A stretch of 64,000 nt of DNA from Pyricularia pennisetigena (taxonomy: Eukaryota > Ascomycota > Sordariomycetes > Magnaporthales > Pyriculariaceae), in NCBI RefSeq assembly GCF_004337985.1, contig NC_043740.1, forward strand, positions 3,595,030 to 3,659,029. Direction: 5' to 3'. The notes under the pieces are model-generated. The model ran no database searches and was not told the DNA's origin. It saw only the letters and a list, made by a program, of their open reading frames with translations. Positions within the stretch are counted from its first letter, which is position 1. The number at the start of each line of letters is the position of its first letter. The translations under genes were made by a program, and so were the position numbers. Shown one piece after another: positions 31,907 to 44,137 of this stretch.

Positions 31907-33307
31907 TCAACCCAAAAAGGTACACACTGGTAGACGATAATCTGCCAGCAATTTGTTAGCACAGACTTGGCATAGAAAGAATACATGTTTAGATTTCCGT
32001 GATTAGGAGGGAACCCAGGAAAGAAGTGCAAACTTACTGTCAAGAGTCCAGTACCTCCTCTTGACACCCTCCCACTCTCCTTTCCCAGCCTCTGCCATTC
32101 GCTCCATGTCAACAGGGACGTCGATCCAGTCGACATCGAGCCCTGCCTCAGCTAGGTGCATCTCAGAAACATTGATGTAAACATCGTAGCAGATTCGCCT
32201 GTCAGCCCCCAGCCCATTAAAGAAACCAAATCGGCCCTCGGCATCAAGCAGACCCGGTATAAACTCGGTAAAGAACATGCGGAGCTGGCTGTAGTCCTCG
32301 CCGAATGTGTCGAAGTAAATGGCGTCGTATACCTCTCCGGCCTCGAGGAGTTTGCGACAGACGTCTTGCCATTTGCCTTGATGCATCTTGAAGGCGCCCG
32401 GTTCGGGCCCGGACTCCTCCCAAGCCGCGCCGAACTTTGAGTCCAGTGCGGTCTTTGCATGCTGGATCACGGCAGGATGTGCCTCTATAATGTGGTGCCG
32501 AGACGGTTTTGTGGCCGCAAACATGCTGTCGATGATCCCCATGCCGAAACCAACATTCAGAATACGCTTGCCGGCGGGCAGCTCAGGCAGCAGGGCGTCG
32601 ACGCTGCGGCGCATGATATCCGTCTCCCAAGCCATCATGACGCCATTGCCGGCATCGTCAATCAGCGCGCCGTCGTTGTAGGTCAGTTTGGAGGCGAGGT
32701 AGGCTTCGCTCTCGACGGTGTGCTTCTCCGTGGGGGCGTCGGCGACAGCCGCAGCCGTCAAGGCATCGACATCGATGAGCTCAGGCGCCTCTTCTCCATT
32801 CTCTATATCCAGGTCCACCACCTCCACCGCCTCCTGCTCCTCCGCGTCGCTGCCGCCACTCGAGAGCGCCTCGTAGCCGTCCATCAGCCCAAACAGCATC
32901 TCGGCGCGCACGCCGGCGTCGCGGCACATGGCGTACAGGTCGTCCAGGCCCTCGCGCAGCGCCACGCACCCGGGCGTCTCGTCCCTGTCGTCGACATCGT
33001 TCCAGATGGCGCCGGACCAGAACAGCTCGGTCAGGGTCTTGCGCGCGAGGTCCATTGCTGCGGTGTCGTCGGGCGCCGTGCCGGCGGCGGCCCGCACGGC
33101 GGCGTGGAGCGGGGTCTCGCGCGTCTCCGGGTCCTGCACGCTGGCCTTGCCGGGCTCGTCTAGCAGCTTCTTGAGGAGGGGCGCGTCGTGGGCGGCGGCG
33201 GCGCGAAGGATCGCGGCGGTCTCTTCGGGGCAGGATGGCGATATGCGCGGCTGGGTTTGGGGCGGCGGGGTGGCGGCCGGCGCCGCGGGGGTTGCGGCGG
33301 TGGCCAT
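31907..33307 (-). CDS. RMT2: Protein arginine N5-methyltransferase Rmt2
   Basis: Type IV enzyme that methylates the delta nitrogen of an Arg in ribosomal protein Rpl12 (yeast knowledge). Exon 1 is 33307-32038, exon 2 is 31941-31907 (35 nt), joined over a 96-nt intron to 434 aa. The start is the ATG at 33307 (MATAATPAAPAA); a longer frame begins only with TTG. The N-terminal third has an ankyrin-like helical part (HDAPLLKKLLDEPGK, ETPLHAAVRAA). The SAM-binding core includes ILNVGFGMGIIDSMF, HHIIEAHPAVIQH and YDAIYFDTFGEDYSQL. The end YWTLDNYRLPVCTFLG requires the small second exon and is typical of the family. An Ala/Glu-rich linker follows residue 145. Divergent from VTC4. Confidence 0.94.
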
Positions 33308-34642
33308 GGTGGGCAAGCAGGGATAAGTAGAGCTTGTTATGGTTGGTTGGAAGGTGAGGAAATATTATTTGAGACAGGGTGGTGCGTACGGCACTTTGGC
33401 GCAAATTCCAAACTTTTTTTTTCTCTTGTCTTTTTTCCCCCCCTAGGACGGACCCCTCCGGCTTGTTGCGGCAGTAATGCGGGGCACTTTGACGGACTTG
33501 GCTTCCGGACCCGAGCCGTCATGATGTGGACCGCGCATCGGGCTTGTTCGACTAAACAATTCACTGGGAAAACCTACCCTGTATCAATTGACTACCTGAT
33601 ATCATTGCATGCTCCAGTCTTGCCTGATCGACAAGCATCCATGGCAGAGGTGGCTGTCTAGAACTTTTGACGCGCATAACCGGCTCAAAGACAGTGCGCT
33701 TAGTGAACGGGCAACGGCAAGGTGTGGGGTTCAAGGCGCCGAGCCTCCAACAGGTTCACCCCATGATCCTTGTCGAGTCGAGATCGAGACTTACGCAATT
33801 GACCAATCAAATGTATTCTTGAAAAACGTGGACGGCAATAGTGGAGTTTCAGTCACGAACTAAGCACACGACCTCCCTGGCCCGAAAGCTTCACTCACTC
33901 GGTGGCGATGCACATCGTGGCCAAGGTTGAGGTTTTTTGTCTGCAGCACGCTCCGTCCTTATCCATCGAGCCACCTTCAGTGCCGAACTAGTGGTTGCAG
34001 TTTTTTTTTTCCTTGGCGCATTTTTGTATTCTATGTATTTGTTTTTAACTCTACGACGAACGCCCATTGGACTGTCGCGCAGAATAGGACAGTCGCGAAC
34101 CACAGTTGCTAACCAAGGTCGGGTAGCCACGACAAGAGCCGACCCGCAAGCTCCTGCAAGAGCTAGCCAAGCTACCTAGCTAGCGCTAAACTACGAAACT
34201 GGTCCTGCAGAGCAAGGACATTATTTTGGTTGCCGTCACCAGAGCCGCCCGCTTGGTTTCCATTGTTTTTAAATTGTGCCTTGGAACGTAGTATCTGTAT
34301 ATATTCTACTACGGTTGGTTGGTGCCTCAACTGTCTGCCTTCCTATTGGATATCTTGGCAGCCCTACCTCCTTGGGCGAAAACTATTTACGGTACCAGCT
34401 CCCCTTCCCTTTTTTGTTGTTTATACCTCAACCGCATTGCCCTGAAGAGACGGCACCAAGCCTGTCAATGGCGTAATTCTTTGGAATCACCTTAGTTTTG
34501 CGCTATCTTGGCGCTCTTGCAGCTTCGGCAACCCTCCCGACCCATGCTAATTATTGAATACGATCTTGCTACAAAGAAGCGAACCTGGCACTCGACCAGA
34601 CTCTCCGGTCCGTACCACCTAGACAGGCCCAACGTCGTCGTC
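33308..34642. promoter_or_regulatory. Divergent region RMT2/VTC4
   Basis: 1.3 kb holding both promoters. It contains a C/T-rich patch at 33415-33455 and CTAGCTAGC-like words near 34165-34185. No gene recognised. Phosphate-response sites (CACGTG/CACGTT) were not convincingly seen. Confidence 0.45.
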
Positions 34643-37187
34643 ATGAAGTTCGCCGAGCAGCTGCGGGCCAGCATAATACCCGAGTACCAATGGTACTACC
34701 TCGACTACCCGGGCCTCAAGGCCGAACTTAAGCAACCGAGCGGACCGGTCAGCAAGAACACGGGAGCCCGGGAATGGTCAGAGGATGACGAGACTCGCTT
34801 TGTGCGGAGGCTCGAGGCCGAGCTCGAGAAGATTCACCAGAAGCAGCAGGTCAAGTCCATCGAGATCACCAGAAGGATTGCTGTCTGCGAGAAGGAGGTC
34901 ATGGATACCATCAGGCGCCAAAACGAACGCGGCACCGGTCCTGGTCCTACCGAAGAGGAGTTTGACCTGCACGAGTCGGATCTGAGCGATATCATCGCAG
35001 ACGTTCACGACCTTGCCAAGTTTGTCCAAGTCAACTACACTGGGTTTTATAAGATTATCAAAAAGCATGACGTACGTACGCCCTTATTATTATTATTTTT
35101 TTTTTGTCTCTGTTTTTTGTGCCAGCGCCTTGACTGTAGGTTGGTTGGGGTTCTATGCTAAAATTCTGCTCGCTTGCTGTTCTGTAGAAAATGACAGGTT
35201 GGCATCTGAAGCCCGTCTGGGACAGTCGGTTGAAGGCGAAGCCGTTCTACAAGGAGAACTACGACGCTCAAGTTGTCAAGCTCTCGAAGCTCTATGATCT
35301 CGCTCGCACACGAGGCAATCCTGTTCAGGGAGACAGTGCAGCTGGCGGCGGACAGGCCAGCTTCGTCCGAAACACCACAAAGTACTGGGTTCACCCGGAC
35401 AACGTTACCGAGCTGAAGCTCATTATCCTCAAGCACCTACCAGTGCTCGTCTTCAACGCAAGCAAGGAATTTGAGGTAGCTGACTCGGCCATCACGTCGA
35501 TCTACTACGACAACCCGGAGACTTGGGAGCTTTACGAGGGGCGACTGAAAAAGACGGAGGGTGCCGAGGCCATCCGCCTTCGTTGGTACGGCGGTATGGA
35601 CACGGAAACTATATTCGTTGAACGAAAGACGCATCGCGAAGACTGGACGGGCGAGAAGTCGGTCAAGGCGCGCTTCCCCATCAAGGAGAAGAACGTGAAC
35701 GCGTACATGAAGGGAGATCTCCTACCTGCGGCCCTCTTTGAAAAGGCTCGCCGGGAGGGCAAGAAGCCACAAAAGGTGCTCGATGAGCAGGAGCGTCTCG
35801 CGGCAGAGATTCAGTATTCGGTGCTGAAAAAGGGTTACAAGCCTGTCTGTCGGTCGTTTTACAATCGCACAGCGTTCCAGTTGCCGGCAGATGCACGAGT
35901 GCGCATCTCGCTCGATACTGAACTCTGCATGGTACGCGAGGACGACTTGGATGGCAGGAAACGTGCCGGTGACAACTGGCGCAGGATGGACATTGGGATC
36001 GACCATCCTTTCAGCCAGCTGCCGCCCGAGGACATTGTTCGGTTCCCTTATGCCGTGCTGGAGGTCAAGCTGCAGACCCATGTAGGACAGCAACCGCCAG
36101 ACTGGGTGCGCCAGCTCACATCGAGCCACCTGGTAGAGTCGGTGCCCAAGTTTTCGAAATTCATCCACGGATGTGCGAGCCTGTTTCAGGACAGAATCAA
36201 CTTGTTGCCCTTCTGGCTCCCGCAAATGGATGTCGACATAAGAAAACCACGGACTCACAATTTCGGCATCCACCGACCGGCAGCCAACTCGGCAGTAACG
36301 GCCACCACCGACGACGAAGAGGACGAGATAGATTCGGACGACGAGGAGGCCGAAGATGCGGGCAAGAACGGTGCAGCTGGCGCGCATACTACCAACGGCA
36401 ATGGTGAATCATCCAGCCGGGGACTCCACCGTGGTCAGCGAGCACAAGATGTCGAGGACCAGACTGTGGCGCAGCCGGTAGCCGATGAAGATTATCCTGT
36501 CTACGATTCGGACGTAGAGGAGGATGAGGACGTTCGGCTGGAAGAGGCACGGAGAGTGGGTGGTTGGGACTACTACTCGACACTGTTTTCTATATATTCG
36601 AGTAAAGCCGCGCACACGGGTTTGGCGGTGGCGAAGGCGCTCATCCCGCGCCCCCGAGGGTCAGCCATCCCGAGAAGCGAGCGAAACGAGGCTCTCTGGG
36701 GGAGCGAGGACACGAGTCTGAAGCGGTTCAAGGCTCCTAAGGGCAAGAAGATTCATGTGCCGGTCCGTGTCGAACCAAAGGTGTACTTTGCCGCCGAGCG
36801 CACCTTTCTGGGTTGGGTGAGTAGTCGTCTTGTTGACATTAACAACAACACTTTTCTCTTTCAACTAATTTAAACGACACTGGATGCTAACGGATTATAC
36901 AGCTCGAATATTCGATATACGTGGGCATGATTGCTACAACTCTGCTGAACTTTGGCGACAAGCCCAACAGCGCTGCATTTGTGGCAGCCGGTGCCTTCAC
37001 GATTGTTGCAATTCTTTGCTTGATATACTCGGTGGCTATCTACCTGTACAGAAGCCGGGCGATTCGCACGCGCCGAGCGTCGGCCAAGTACTACGACAAG
37101 CTGGGGCCTTCAGCTCTATGTGTGACATTGTTCATTGCGGTTCTTCTGAACTTTGGGTATGAGGGGCACAAGAGAAGTTTTTGGTAG
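34643..37187 (+). CDS. VTC4: Vacuolar transporter chaperone 4, polyphosphate polymerase
   Basis: Catalytic subunit of the VTC complex; makes inorganic polyphosphate from ATP and feeds it into the vacuole, controlled by inositol pyrophosphates through its SPX domain. Exons 34643-35071, 35188-36816 and 36903-37187 give 780 aa. The SPX domain occupies residues 1-150 ([35 protein letters not shown] with the Lys cluster). The tunnel-shaped polymerase core runs from about 190 to 490 ([55 protein letters not shown]). An acidic linker follows ([16 protein letters not shown]), then a DUF202 domain with three membrane spans in the last 95 residues. An in-frame ATG at 34544 would add 33 residues, but SPX proteins start at MKF. 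Confidence 0.95.
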
Positions 37188-37866
37188 GCCCCTGTGTGAC
37201 AGTACTTTACTCGGGAGTTTGTGAAGCGAGAAAAAAAAAAGAGAAAAAAAAAAACAGTTGAGGACGCCTGTATGTGTCAATGGTAATGGTGTACATAGTC
37301 GGGTCTGCCTCGCAGAATATAGTTTCCTTATGTCTTGACCTGTAGGCTAGTGTTGTTCTCCTTGTCTTTGTTGACACTCAATGTGAGCATCTTCGGGTGG
37401 GATTGCTCCTTGTGTAGACATACAGTACCCAAACAATAAGCGACAAGAAACAACGTTGAGGTGAGCATATTCTCACTTCACTGGCTAACAATAATGGAGT
37501 ACATCTAGACGGATTATCGCTGGCTGACGGCGTAAGGTGTTATGGCCAATAGTGATTTTGACGAGTTAAACATTGTCAGCTAATGTGTCAGTTGCCGATG
37601 AGCCGGTCCGAGACCAAATCGTGCTAGGGCTGAAAAAAAAAAAAGTCACCGAGCCGACTGTAAGACGGAGACTTTTTAGGGGCTGGAGAAAACGTGGTCG
37701 AGACCGAGATTGTGTCCGAAGAAGTAGCCGACTCCATACAGCAGCCAAACTAGCTTTGTGTCGGTTTTCAAAACGAATGCTTAGAGGGAATGCACCCAAC
37801 TCGCCCCATGTCTGTCTGTACCTAGATAGGTAGGTATACAAAAGAAATGGAAGTCGTACCATCCTG

Positions 37867-37897
<31 letters not shown>

Positions 37898-37997
37898 AGC
37901 AGCGTCGAAAAAAAAGAAAGAGAGAAAAAAAGAAGCAGAAGCGGCACCAAATCCTCGTTCGTCGACAAACAAAAGCAAAAAAAGACAAAGCGAAACC
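37188..37997. promoter_or_regulatory. VTC4 3' flank and cystathionine gamma-synthase promoter
   Basis: 810 bp with an A30 tract at 37867-37896 (about 100 bp before the start codon), TAGATAGGTAGGTA at about 37823-37836, and A-rich blocks at 37230-37255. No gene seen. Confidence 0.45.
37867..37896 (+). repeat. A30 tract upstream of cystathionine gamma-synthase
   Basis: Thirty A followed by further A-rich sequence up to the start codon; probably within the 5' leader or core promoter. Confidence 0.85.
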
Positions 37998-39985
37998 ATG
38001 ACCACGACCGTGATGCAAAGAGCAAATGCCACAGAATTCGGACATTCTGCTCCCCCAGAGGGTCCCCATACCATCACAACGCATCTTCCCGGATGGAAAT
38101 CGGCCGAAGGTCTGCTCAAAGGAGATGTGGCCATATTGCAAAGAATCCGGAGCATATACCCACGCTTTGGGCCGTTTGGCGTCGTTGCACAAGTAAGTCC
38201 AAACTTCCGTTCCCTTGCGAGTATATATATATGCATAGACCTAATCCTAAAACAAAACTTCCTCCTCACACCCCCATCAGCTGTCCATGGCCGTCCACAA
38301 AAAGCTGGGCCTCCAAGAATCTCAGGCTTGCTTCATTTGGGCGTGCTCCGATGCCTTGGAAAAGACCAGGCTGCACGCCTGCTCCTCTTTCCGGGACGAC
38401 AAGGACAGGGTCAAGAACACTTCCGAGATCTACGAGACGGTCGTTCGTGTCAAACTAGGCTCAGACACGTTCAAACTTTACGTCATCCTCGGCCCGGCTG
38501 CAAACCGCAAAGCTATGGTGTTCTCGTGGCAGCTGGTCGGTTCGGGAGCGTCGACGAGGCTCGCCGAGGCGCTGCTTCCCGAGATAGAGACTTCGTTGGA
38601 GGTGGTCGGCGCCGGGGGTGAGGAGGATTTGCTGCTGCCCGAGGGCCTACCCGAAGACCACTCGCACGTTGCCCTCCGTCGACGCATTCTGGATTTGCTG
38701 CAGCGCTCCCCCATCGACGCGGCACGCGCGGCGCAGCTCAGGCCTGACGACATCTACCTTTACCCCAGCGGCATGACGGCCATTGTACGCAACCACGAGG
38801 CCCTGGTGGCTTACCGCCCCGGCAAGGTCCTCTGCCTCGGCGCCGTGTTTAAACACACCTGGATACAGTTCACTGAGAGTGGATGTGACGGCATGAAGCA
38901 CTTTGGCGCCTGCCAGGACGACGATTTCCTCTATCAGGTTGGCGAGTGGCTCGAGGTCGAGTATCGGGAGGGGAGGCAGGTTAGCTACTGCTTCCTCGAG
39001 TTTCCGTCGAATCCTATCCTCGTCTCGGCCGATCTCAAAAGCCTTCGTAAGCTTGTAGGTTTTTTTTTTTTTTTCATTTTTTTTTTCATGATTAGCCCCT
39101 GACCCCTGAACTCCAGGTTGAGGGGCCTTTCTAAAGATGAAGGTTACTACCAGTATATAAACCCAAAAGAAAAAGAGAAATAAAAGAAAACAATGCTAAC
39201 AAAACAATTAACCCGCATAACAGGCCGACAAGTACGGCTTCCCCCTCGTGGTAGACGACACGGTCGGCTCCTTTGCCAACATCGACCTCCTCCCCGTGGC
39301 CGACGTCATCGTAACGTCCCTGACCAAGTCCTTCAGCGGCTACGCCGACGTGCTGGGCGGCTCCGTGGTTCTGAACCCGTCGATGCCGCAGCACCACGGA
39401 GCACTGTCCAGGACGCTGGCCTCGCAGCACCGCAACGAGCTCTTCGCCGCCGACGCCGCGACCCTCGTGTCCAACAACGCCGACTACCTCGCCCGCAGCA
39501 CCACGCTGAATCGCAACGCCGCCGCGCTGGCCGGCGCCCTGGCGCGCGCCACGGACGTCGTCACGGCCGTCAACCACGTCCGCCACGGCCGTACCTGTGC
39601 AAACTACGCCGCGTTCAAGCGGCCCGCGACGCCCGAGTTTGCGCCCGGCGACACGTGTCTGCTCAGCGTCGACTTTGCCGACCTCGACACGGCCGCCGCC
39701 TTCTTAGACGGCTGCGACTTCTTCCACAGCGGCCACCTCGGCGCTCACAGGACCCTCGCCGTGGCCTTTAGCTACATGATCTACCACAGCGCCGGCGAGG
39801 ACGAGGGCAGGTACCACGCCGCGTACGGCTGTCGCGCCGCCCAGGTGCGCCTCAGCGCTGGGCTGGAGGACGAGGCTGAGCTGCTGGCCATTGTCGAGGA
39901 CGCCCTGGCCAGGACGAGGGCTGCCGTGGCGGCTGCGGCCGCGGGGAAGAAGGGCGTTGAGGTGCCGGGCAGCGGTGCGGCCTGA
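37998..39985 (+). CDS. Cystathionine gamma-synthase, fungal STR2 type
   Basis: PLP enzyme that joins cysteine to an activated homoserine ester to make cystathionine (transsulphuration toward methionine). Exons 37998-38192, 38281-39054 and 39224-39985 give 576 aa; introns are 88 and 169 nt, the second beginning with a T-rich stretch. The N-terminal extension (EFGHSAPPEGPHTITTHLPGW, RFGPFGVVAQLS) marks the large fungal STR2/YML082W branch rather than bacterial-size MetB. The C-terminal PLP domain includes YPSGMTAI, VVDDTVGSFANIDLLPVADV and the PLP-lysine motif TSLTKSFSGYAD (Lys at about 358). Whether it is STR2 itself or its YML082W-like paralogue cannot be told from sequence alone, so no symbol is given. 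Convergent with MCM4. Confidence 0.88.
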
Positions 39986-40321
39986 AGGCTTTTGCCCGAG
40001 GGTTGTTTGGAATGTCTTGTGGTGGTGCAGGTTATACTGCGGTCATCTTCAGTCGTAAATATTGCATATCTTAAGCTTCTAGCATTGTCAAGCTCTTTGG
40101 GTTTTACCATTAATTAAGCCGGCCTCGATTGTATTTTTGCTCGCCTGCTTTCACCTCTGAATCTAGCAGTAAAACTTGGTATAGCAACAGAAACACAAAC
40201 CACAAACATGCAAGAAATCATTACTCCAATTGAACCAGACACGTCAACTCGTCACTCATGGCTTGCGTGGCATTAGAAGCAGAGCCTCATCCTCTCATTC
40301 CTACACCATCACCCGTCCTTC
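39986..40321. other. Convergent intergenic region
   Basis: 336 bp between stops of the cystathionine gamma-synthase and MCM4 genes; nothing recognised. Confidence 0.6.
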
Positions 40322-43300
40322 TCAAACCTGGGCTGTGATCCTCCTGATTTGCTTCCGAGGTCCCTCTCCAGATATCGTGATGGCGCCGTCCATCTCCAGT
40401 GCCCTTATACACTCGGCAAAGTCGCTGGCCTCGACGGGGACGCTGGCACCCTCGCTCAGCCTCCTGGCCACCTCGCTGTACCGCACCTGGTGCCCGCCGG
40501 CCGTCATCTCGTCCAACAGCCCAAGAACAGCGGCCTTGAGGTCCTCGCGACGCCGCCTCTCGGCCGCACTCGTGCCCTCGGTCAGCAGCGACATGTCGAT
40601 GCGACCCTGTGCATCAGTGGCCGCCGTCTTGAGTGCCGACTTGATGAGTCGGTTGGCCTCACGAACGTCCGAAGCGCTCACCTCTGACGCAAGCCGCATC
40701 TTGGCGTGCGCCTCGGAGAGACGGATCATGGACTCCAGCTGTCGCGTAGTTGCCGTGATGCGCTTTTCGGCAGAGCGTACGTCCTCGCCCAACTTGCGCA
40801 TCTCCACGTATGCGTCTACCAGCTCGCGAGCTGCCTCTTGGCTGATGGTGGGGTGGATGTTGGCGCGGGCGTACGAGATGTATGATGTGAGAAACTCGAC
40901 AGGCTACAGTCATGTTGGTTTCACATGTTAGCAAGCTTTACAGAGACAGGGCATAATCACGGGCGGATGGAACTATGCTTTTTACGACTTACTAAAATCT
41001 CGTTGCTAGAACTTGCAGACTCTGGCTTGTCCTCCAGGTACATCGACAGAAGATGCTTGGCTAGACGACGATCATTCTTCTCGTCAACCCGGTCGAGAAT
41101 GAGGTATACGAGATCGAAACGGGAAAGAAGAGTAGGGGGGAGGTCGATGTTCTGCGGCACTGGAAGATCGGGGTTGTATCGACTGCCAATAGGATTTGCC
41201 GAGGCCAGGATGCTAGTGCGGGCATTCAGAGTTGTGATGATGCCTGCCTTGGCCACCGAAACTGTCTGCTGCTCCATTACTTCGTGGAGGACTGAGCGCG
41301 TGGCGTCCGACATTTTGTCAAACTCGTCGATGCAGCAAACACCACCGTCCGAAAGAACCAAGGCTCCGGACTCGAGCACCAGTTGCCGTGTTTCCGGGTC
41401 GCGAGTCACGTACGCCGTCAAACCCACCGCGGACGAGCCCTTGCCGCTGGTATAGATGCCCCTGGGAGCAATCTTGTGCACATACTGGAGGATCTGAGAT
41501 TTCGACGTCGAAGGGTCACCGCAAAGCAGTACGTTGATGTCGCCTCGATACTTTGGACTGCCTCCCTTTTGGAAGCTTTTGTTTGTGCCTCCGAATAGTT
41601 GCAGCAAGATTCCTTTCTTCACGTCATCCATTTCGTAGATTGACGGGGCTAGGGATCTTGCCAACAGCTCGTAGATGTCGTCCCGTTGTGCGGTAGCTCT
41701 GATCTTCTCTTCCTCCTCGGGGGTAATCTTGCGGGTCTCCTGCATGTTGGCATCCCCCTCTCCAGCCTCTACCTCCTCATCCTCGGCAGCCAGGTCCAAG
41801 GTCGAGGGATCGACCCCCATTCGCTTGTTGTCGACCTTTTGGATGTGCAGAACGTCGACATACGTCTTGTGGACGCTCTTGACGGACCTCTGACGAGGGT
41901 TCACACGCACGGGCATGACACGGAAAATTCCAGTGAGTTGCACCCTGTCACCAGCCTTGCAAAAGTCCACGAGCTCGTTGTATGCGCACACCGAGACCGA
42001 ATGCGGAGTCTGACCGGCAGGCACTTCGTCGGGGGTCTCTTGCAGCTTGATGACCTGCTTGTCGGCAAACGCACAACGATTGTGAACAATCTGCATCGAG
42101 TTCTTGGCAGAACACATTTGCCGCGGGCACTCGGTCGGCTCCTTAATCCTACCACGGTCGATCGTGACAGTGACTGAGTGGTTGCAGACGCTGCATTTGA
42201 AATGTGCATCCCTCATGTCTGGGATGACGGGTGTCGTCCGAATCACGAGACCTTTGACGGCAATCAGCTTGTCCATGTCGGAGGGATTCAGATCTCGTAG
42301 ATTTGTCGTCTTCTCCAGTCCGAAGGGGCGGATTGCGTAGGTGGTCTGGGCCACTTGCTCCTCCAAGTCATTCTCAGGCTCTGCAGCCGGCCGAGGCGTT
42401 GCTGGTCCACCGAATTCTGAGCTGGCATATTGCGGCTCCGAGCTTGGGGTAGCTGCCACCGGGGTGGCTCTGATGCCAGCACTGCTCTGAGAACGCTGCC
42501 TCGCCATCTCTGCCTGAGCAAGATCCTCCATCATGTTTGTCAAAGCCTGGTCCATGATGGGAACAAGCTCTTGGGGATAAGCCTGGATCTGGTGCCACAG
42601 TTTGATCGTGCGCGGGTAGGCTTTGAGGTCGCGGAGATCGACATAAAGCCTCGAAGTCCCCAGCAAAAGCATAGTCTCCATGGCCTCCATGTAGGGTCGG
42701 GACTCTGCGTCATCTCGTTGAGCAGTCTCGGCCTCTGTCATTCCATCCGACCAGAGGCGGTACTTCTTGGTAAAGTTTCGCGCAAAGTCCTTGAAGGAGG
42801 CAAACGTATCGTCGATGGAAACCGTGGTACCCCAGATCAAGCCGCCGCTGTCTCCGCCCAGCGCATTCGCTTCTGAAGTATCCGGGTTGACCGTTCGGAA
42901 CGATGGCGCATCTGAGCCGACCTCTGTAACGACATTACCAGACGGGTCTAGTACCACACGCCTTGGATGGGAGGATCTCAGAAGGGCATCAGGATTAATA
43001 TCACCGCGGCGGTTGCGGGCAGAGCCTGAGCGCGAGCCAACAAAGATGCCACTGCTTTCACTACGAAGATTGTCTGAAAGGGGATTGAAAGCACGTCCGG
43101 GGCTGGAACTCTCGTATCGGATAGGAGAAGACTCTGTCAAAATGCAGTGAGATCAGTATTAGACCAGATACGTTGTTGCTTCCCATTGGACAGACATACC
43201 TCCGATGAGTCCACTACCACTGGCCCTTGGCGTCCGTTCAGGGTCTTCTTGGCTGTCGGACTGCTGGCGCAATGGTGAGCTGGGGGTGACGTTTGAACGC

Positions 43301-43566
43301 CGCGCTGTTGACTGGCTGTGCGTCATCTGACGCAAAGGAGAAGAGGGTTCTTGGGTTCTGCTCCCGTTGGCCGGCGAGGACTGATAAAACATAGGACTCG
43401 AGGCCAACTGCGACTGCCTGGGACCACGGGGGGTTCCTCGGACTGACGATGCCGGCTCCTGGTCCTCTGGAGCGTTCGACAATCCGGCCTGGGTGTTGCG
43501 CGCCGCATTGCGCGAGGGCGTCGCCGACTGCGAACTCCGTGTTCGCCTACCAGATGGTGTAGACAT
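40322..43566 (-). CDS. MCM4: DNA replication licensing factor Mcm4
   Basis: Subunit of the Mcm2-7 replicative helicase. Exons 43566-43200, 43133-40993 and 40903-40322 give 1029 aa; introns are 66 and 89 nt. Residues 1-200 are Ser/Thr/Pro-rich and disordered, with many SP/TP sites typical of the Mcm4 N-terminal regulatory tail for CDK and DDK. The zinc finger is of the CxxC...C...C type (CSVCNHS, then CPRQMC). The AAA+ core has Walker A GDPSTSKSQ, Walker B CIDEFDKM, the [16 protein letters not shown] helix and the arginine finger LSRFD. The C-terminal winged helix ends GPRKQIRRITAQV. The start MSTPSGRRTRSSQ was chosen over upstream in-frame codons because of the typical N-terminus. An ACGCGAA element lies about 275 bp upstream. 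Divergent from RET3. Confidence 0.96.
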
Positions 43567-44137
43567 TGCGAACAAGACTATGGGTATAGATGAAGTGTAG
43601 ATACGGGATTCTGTCTCTGTGTGGGGATTGTCGCAACAGCTACAAAATCTAGAGTTTGTTGATGATGAAGAGGCGTGAATGTGGAGCGAGTGGGCGGAGT
43701 GCGACTGGTTGACGGGAGAACCAAGACCAAAAAGGCAATCAAACAATCAATCATGGAGGGGGGGAAATGCTACAGTAGAGTGAGAACACGGTCAGGGCCT
43801 ACTCAAAAATTGACGACGTGAGTTCGCCGCGACATCTTCGCGTAAAGTGGATGGTCCGTGCATCAACGGTGGAGGGGCAATCGTTGAAGACTTGAGAAGC
43901 TGTCGGGGTCACAGTAAGAAAGACTCAATCGTGGCACTGTACCGCTGCCAATCGAACAGCTTGCGTTGTGTAGCTGCGCGCGACACTCTATAGGAGTACC
44001 AGGCTAACATTCCCCGGCGAGAAACAAGAACAAATTCGGAAAGACAACGGCGCAAGCATTCATAGAACTAGTTTCCCAATCTACAACCTCCCCTCCCCTC
44101 CATCCGACTGACCTCTGTGGTCTTCCACATATTCAAA
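43567..44137. promoter_or_regulatory. Divergent promoter region MCM4/RET3
   Basis: 571 bp between start codons. It contains one ACGCG core at 43839-43843 (minus strand TACGCGAAG). No gene seen. Confidence 0.5.
43839..43843 (-). promoter_or_regulatory. MCB/SCB-like element upstream of MCM4
   Basis: CGCGT on the plus strand, reading ACGCG (in TACGCGAAG) toward MCM4. It resembles the MBF/SBF core used for G1/S genes in yeasts. A single site can occur by chance in GC-rich DNA. Confidence 0.35.

Noticed and set aside
33307..33316. Longer RMT2 N-terminus starting MPTM
   Set aside because: The first codon would be TTG; the ATG at 33307 is the ordinary start and lies in good context.
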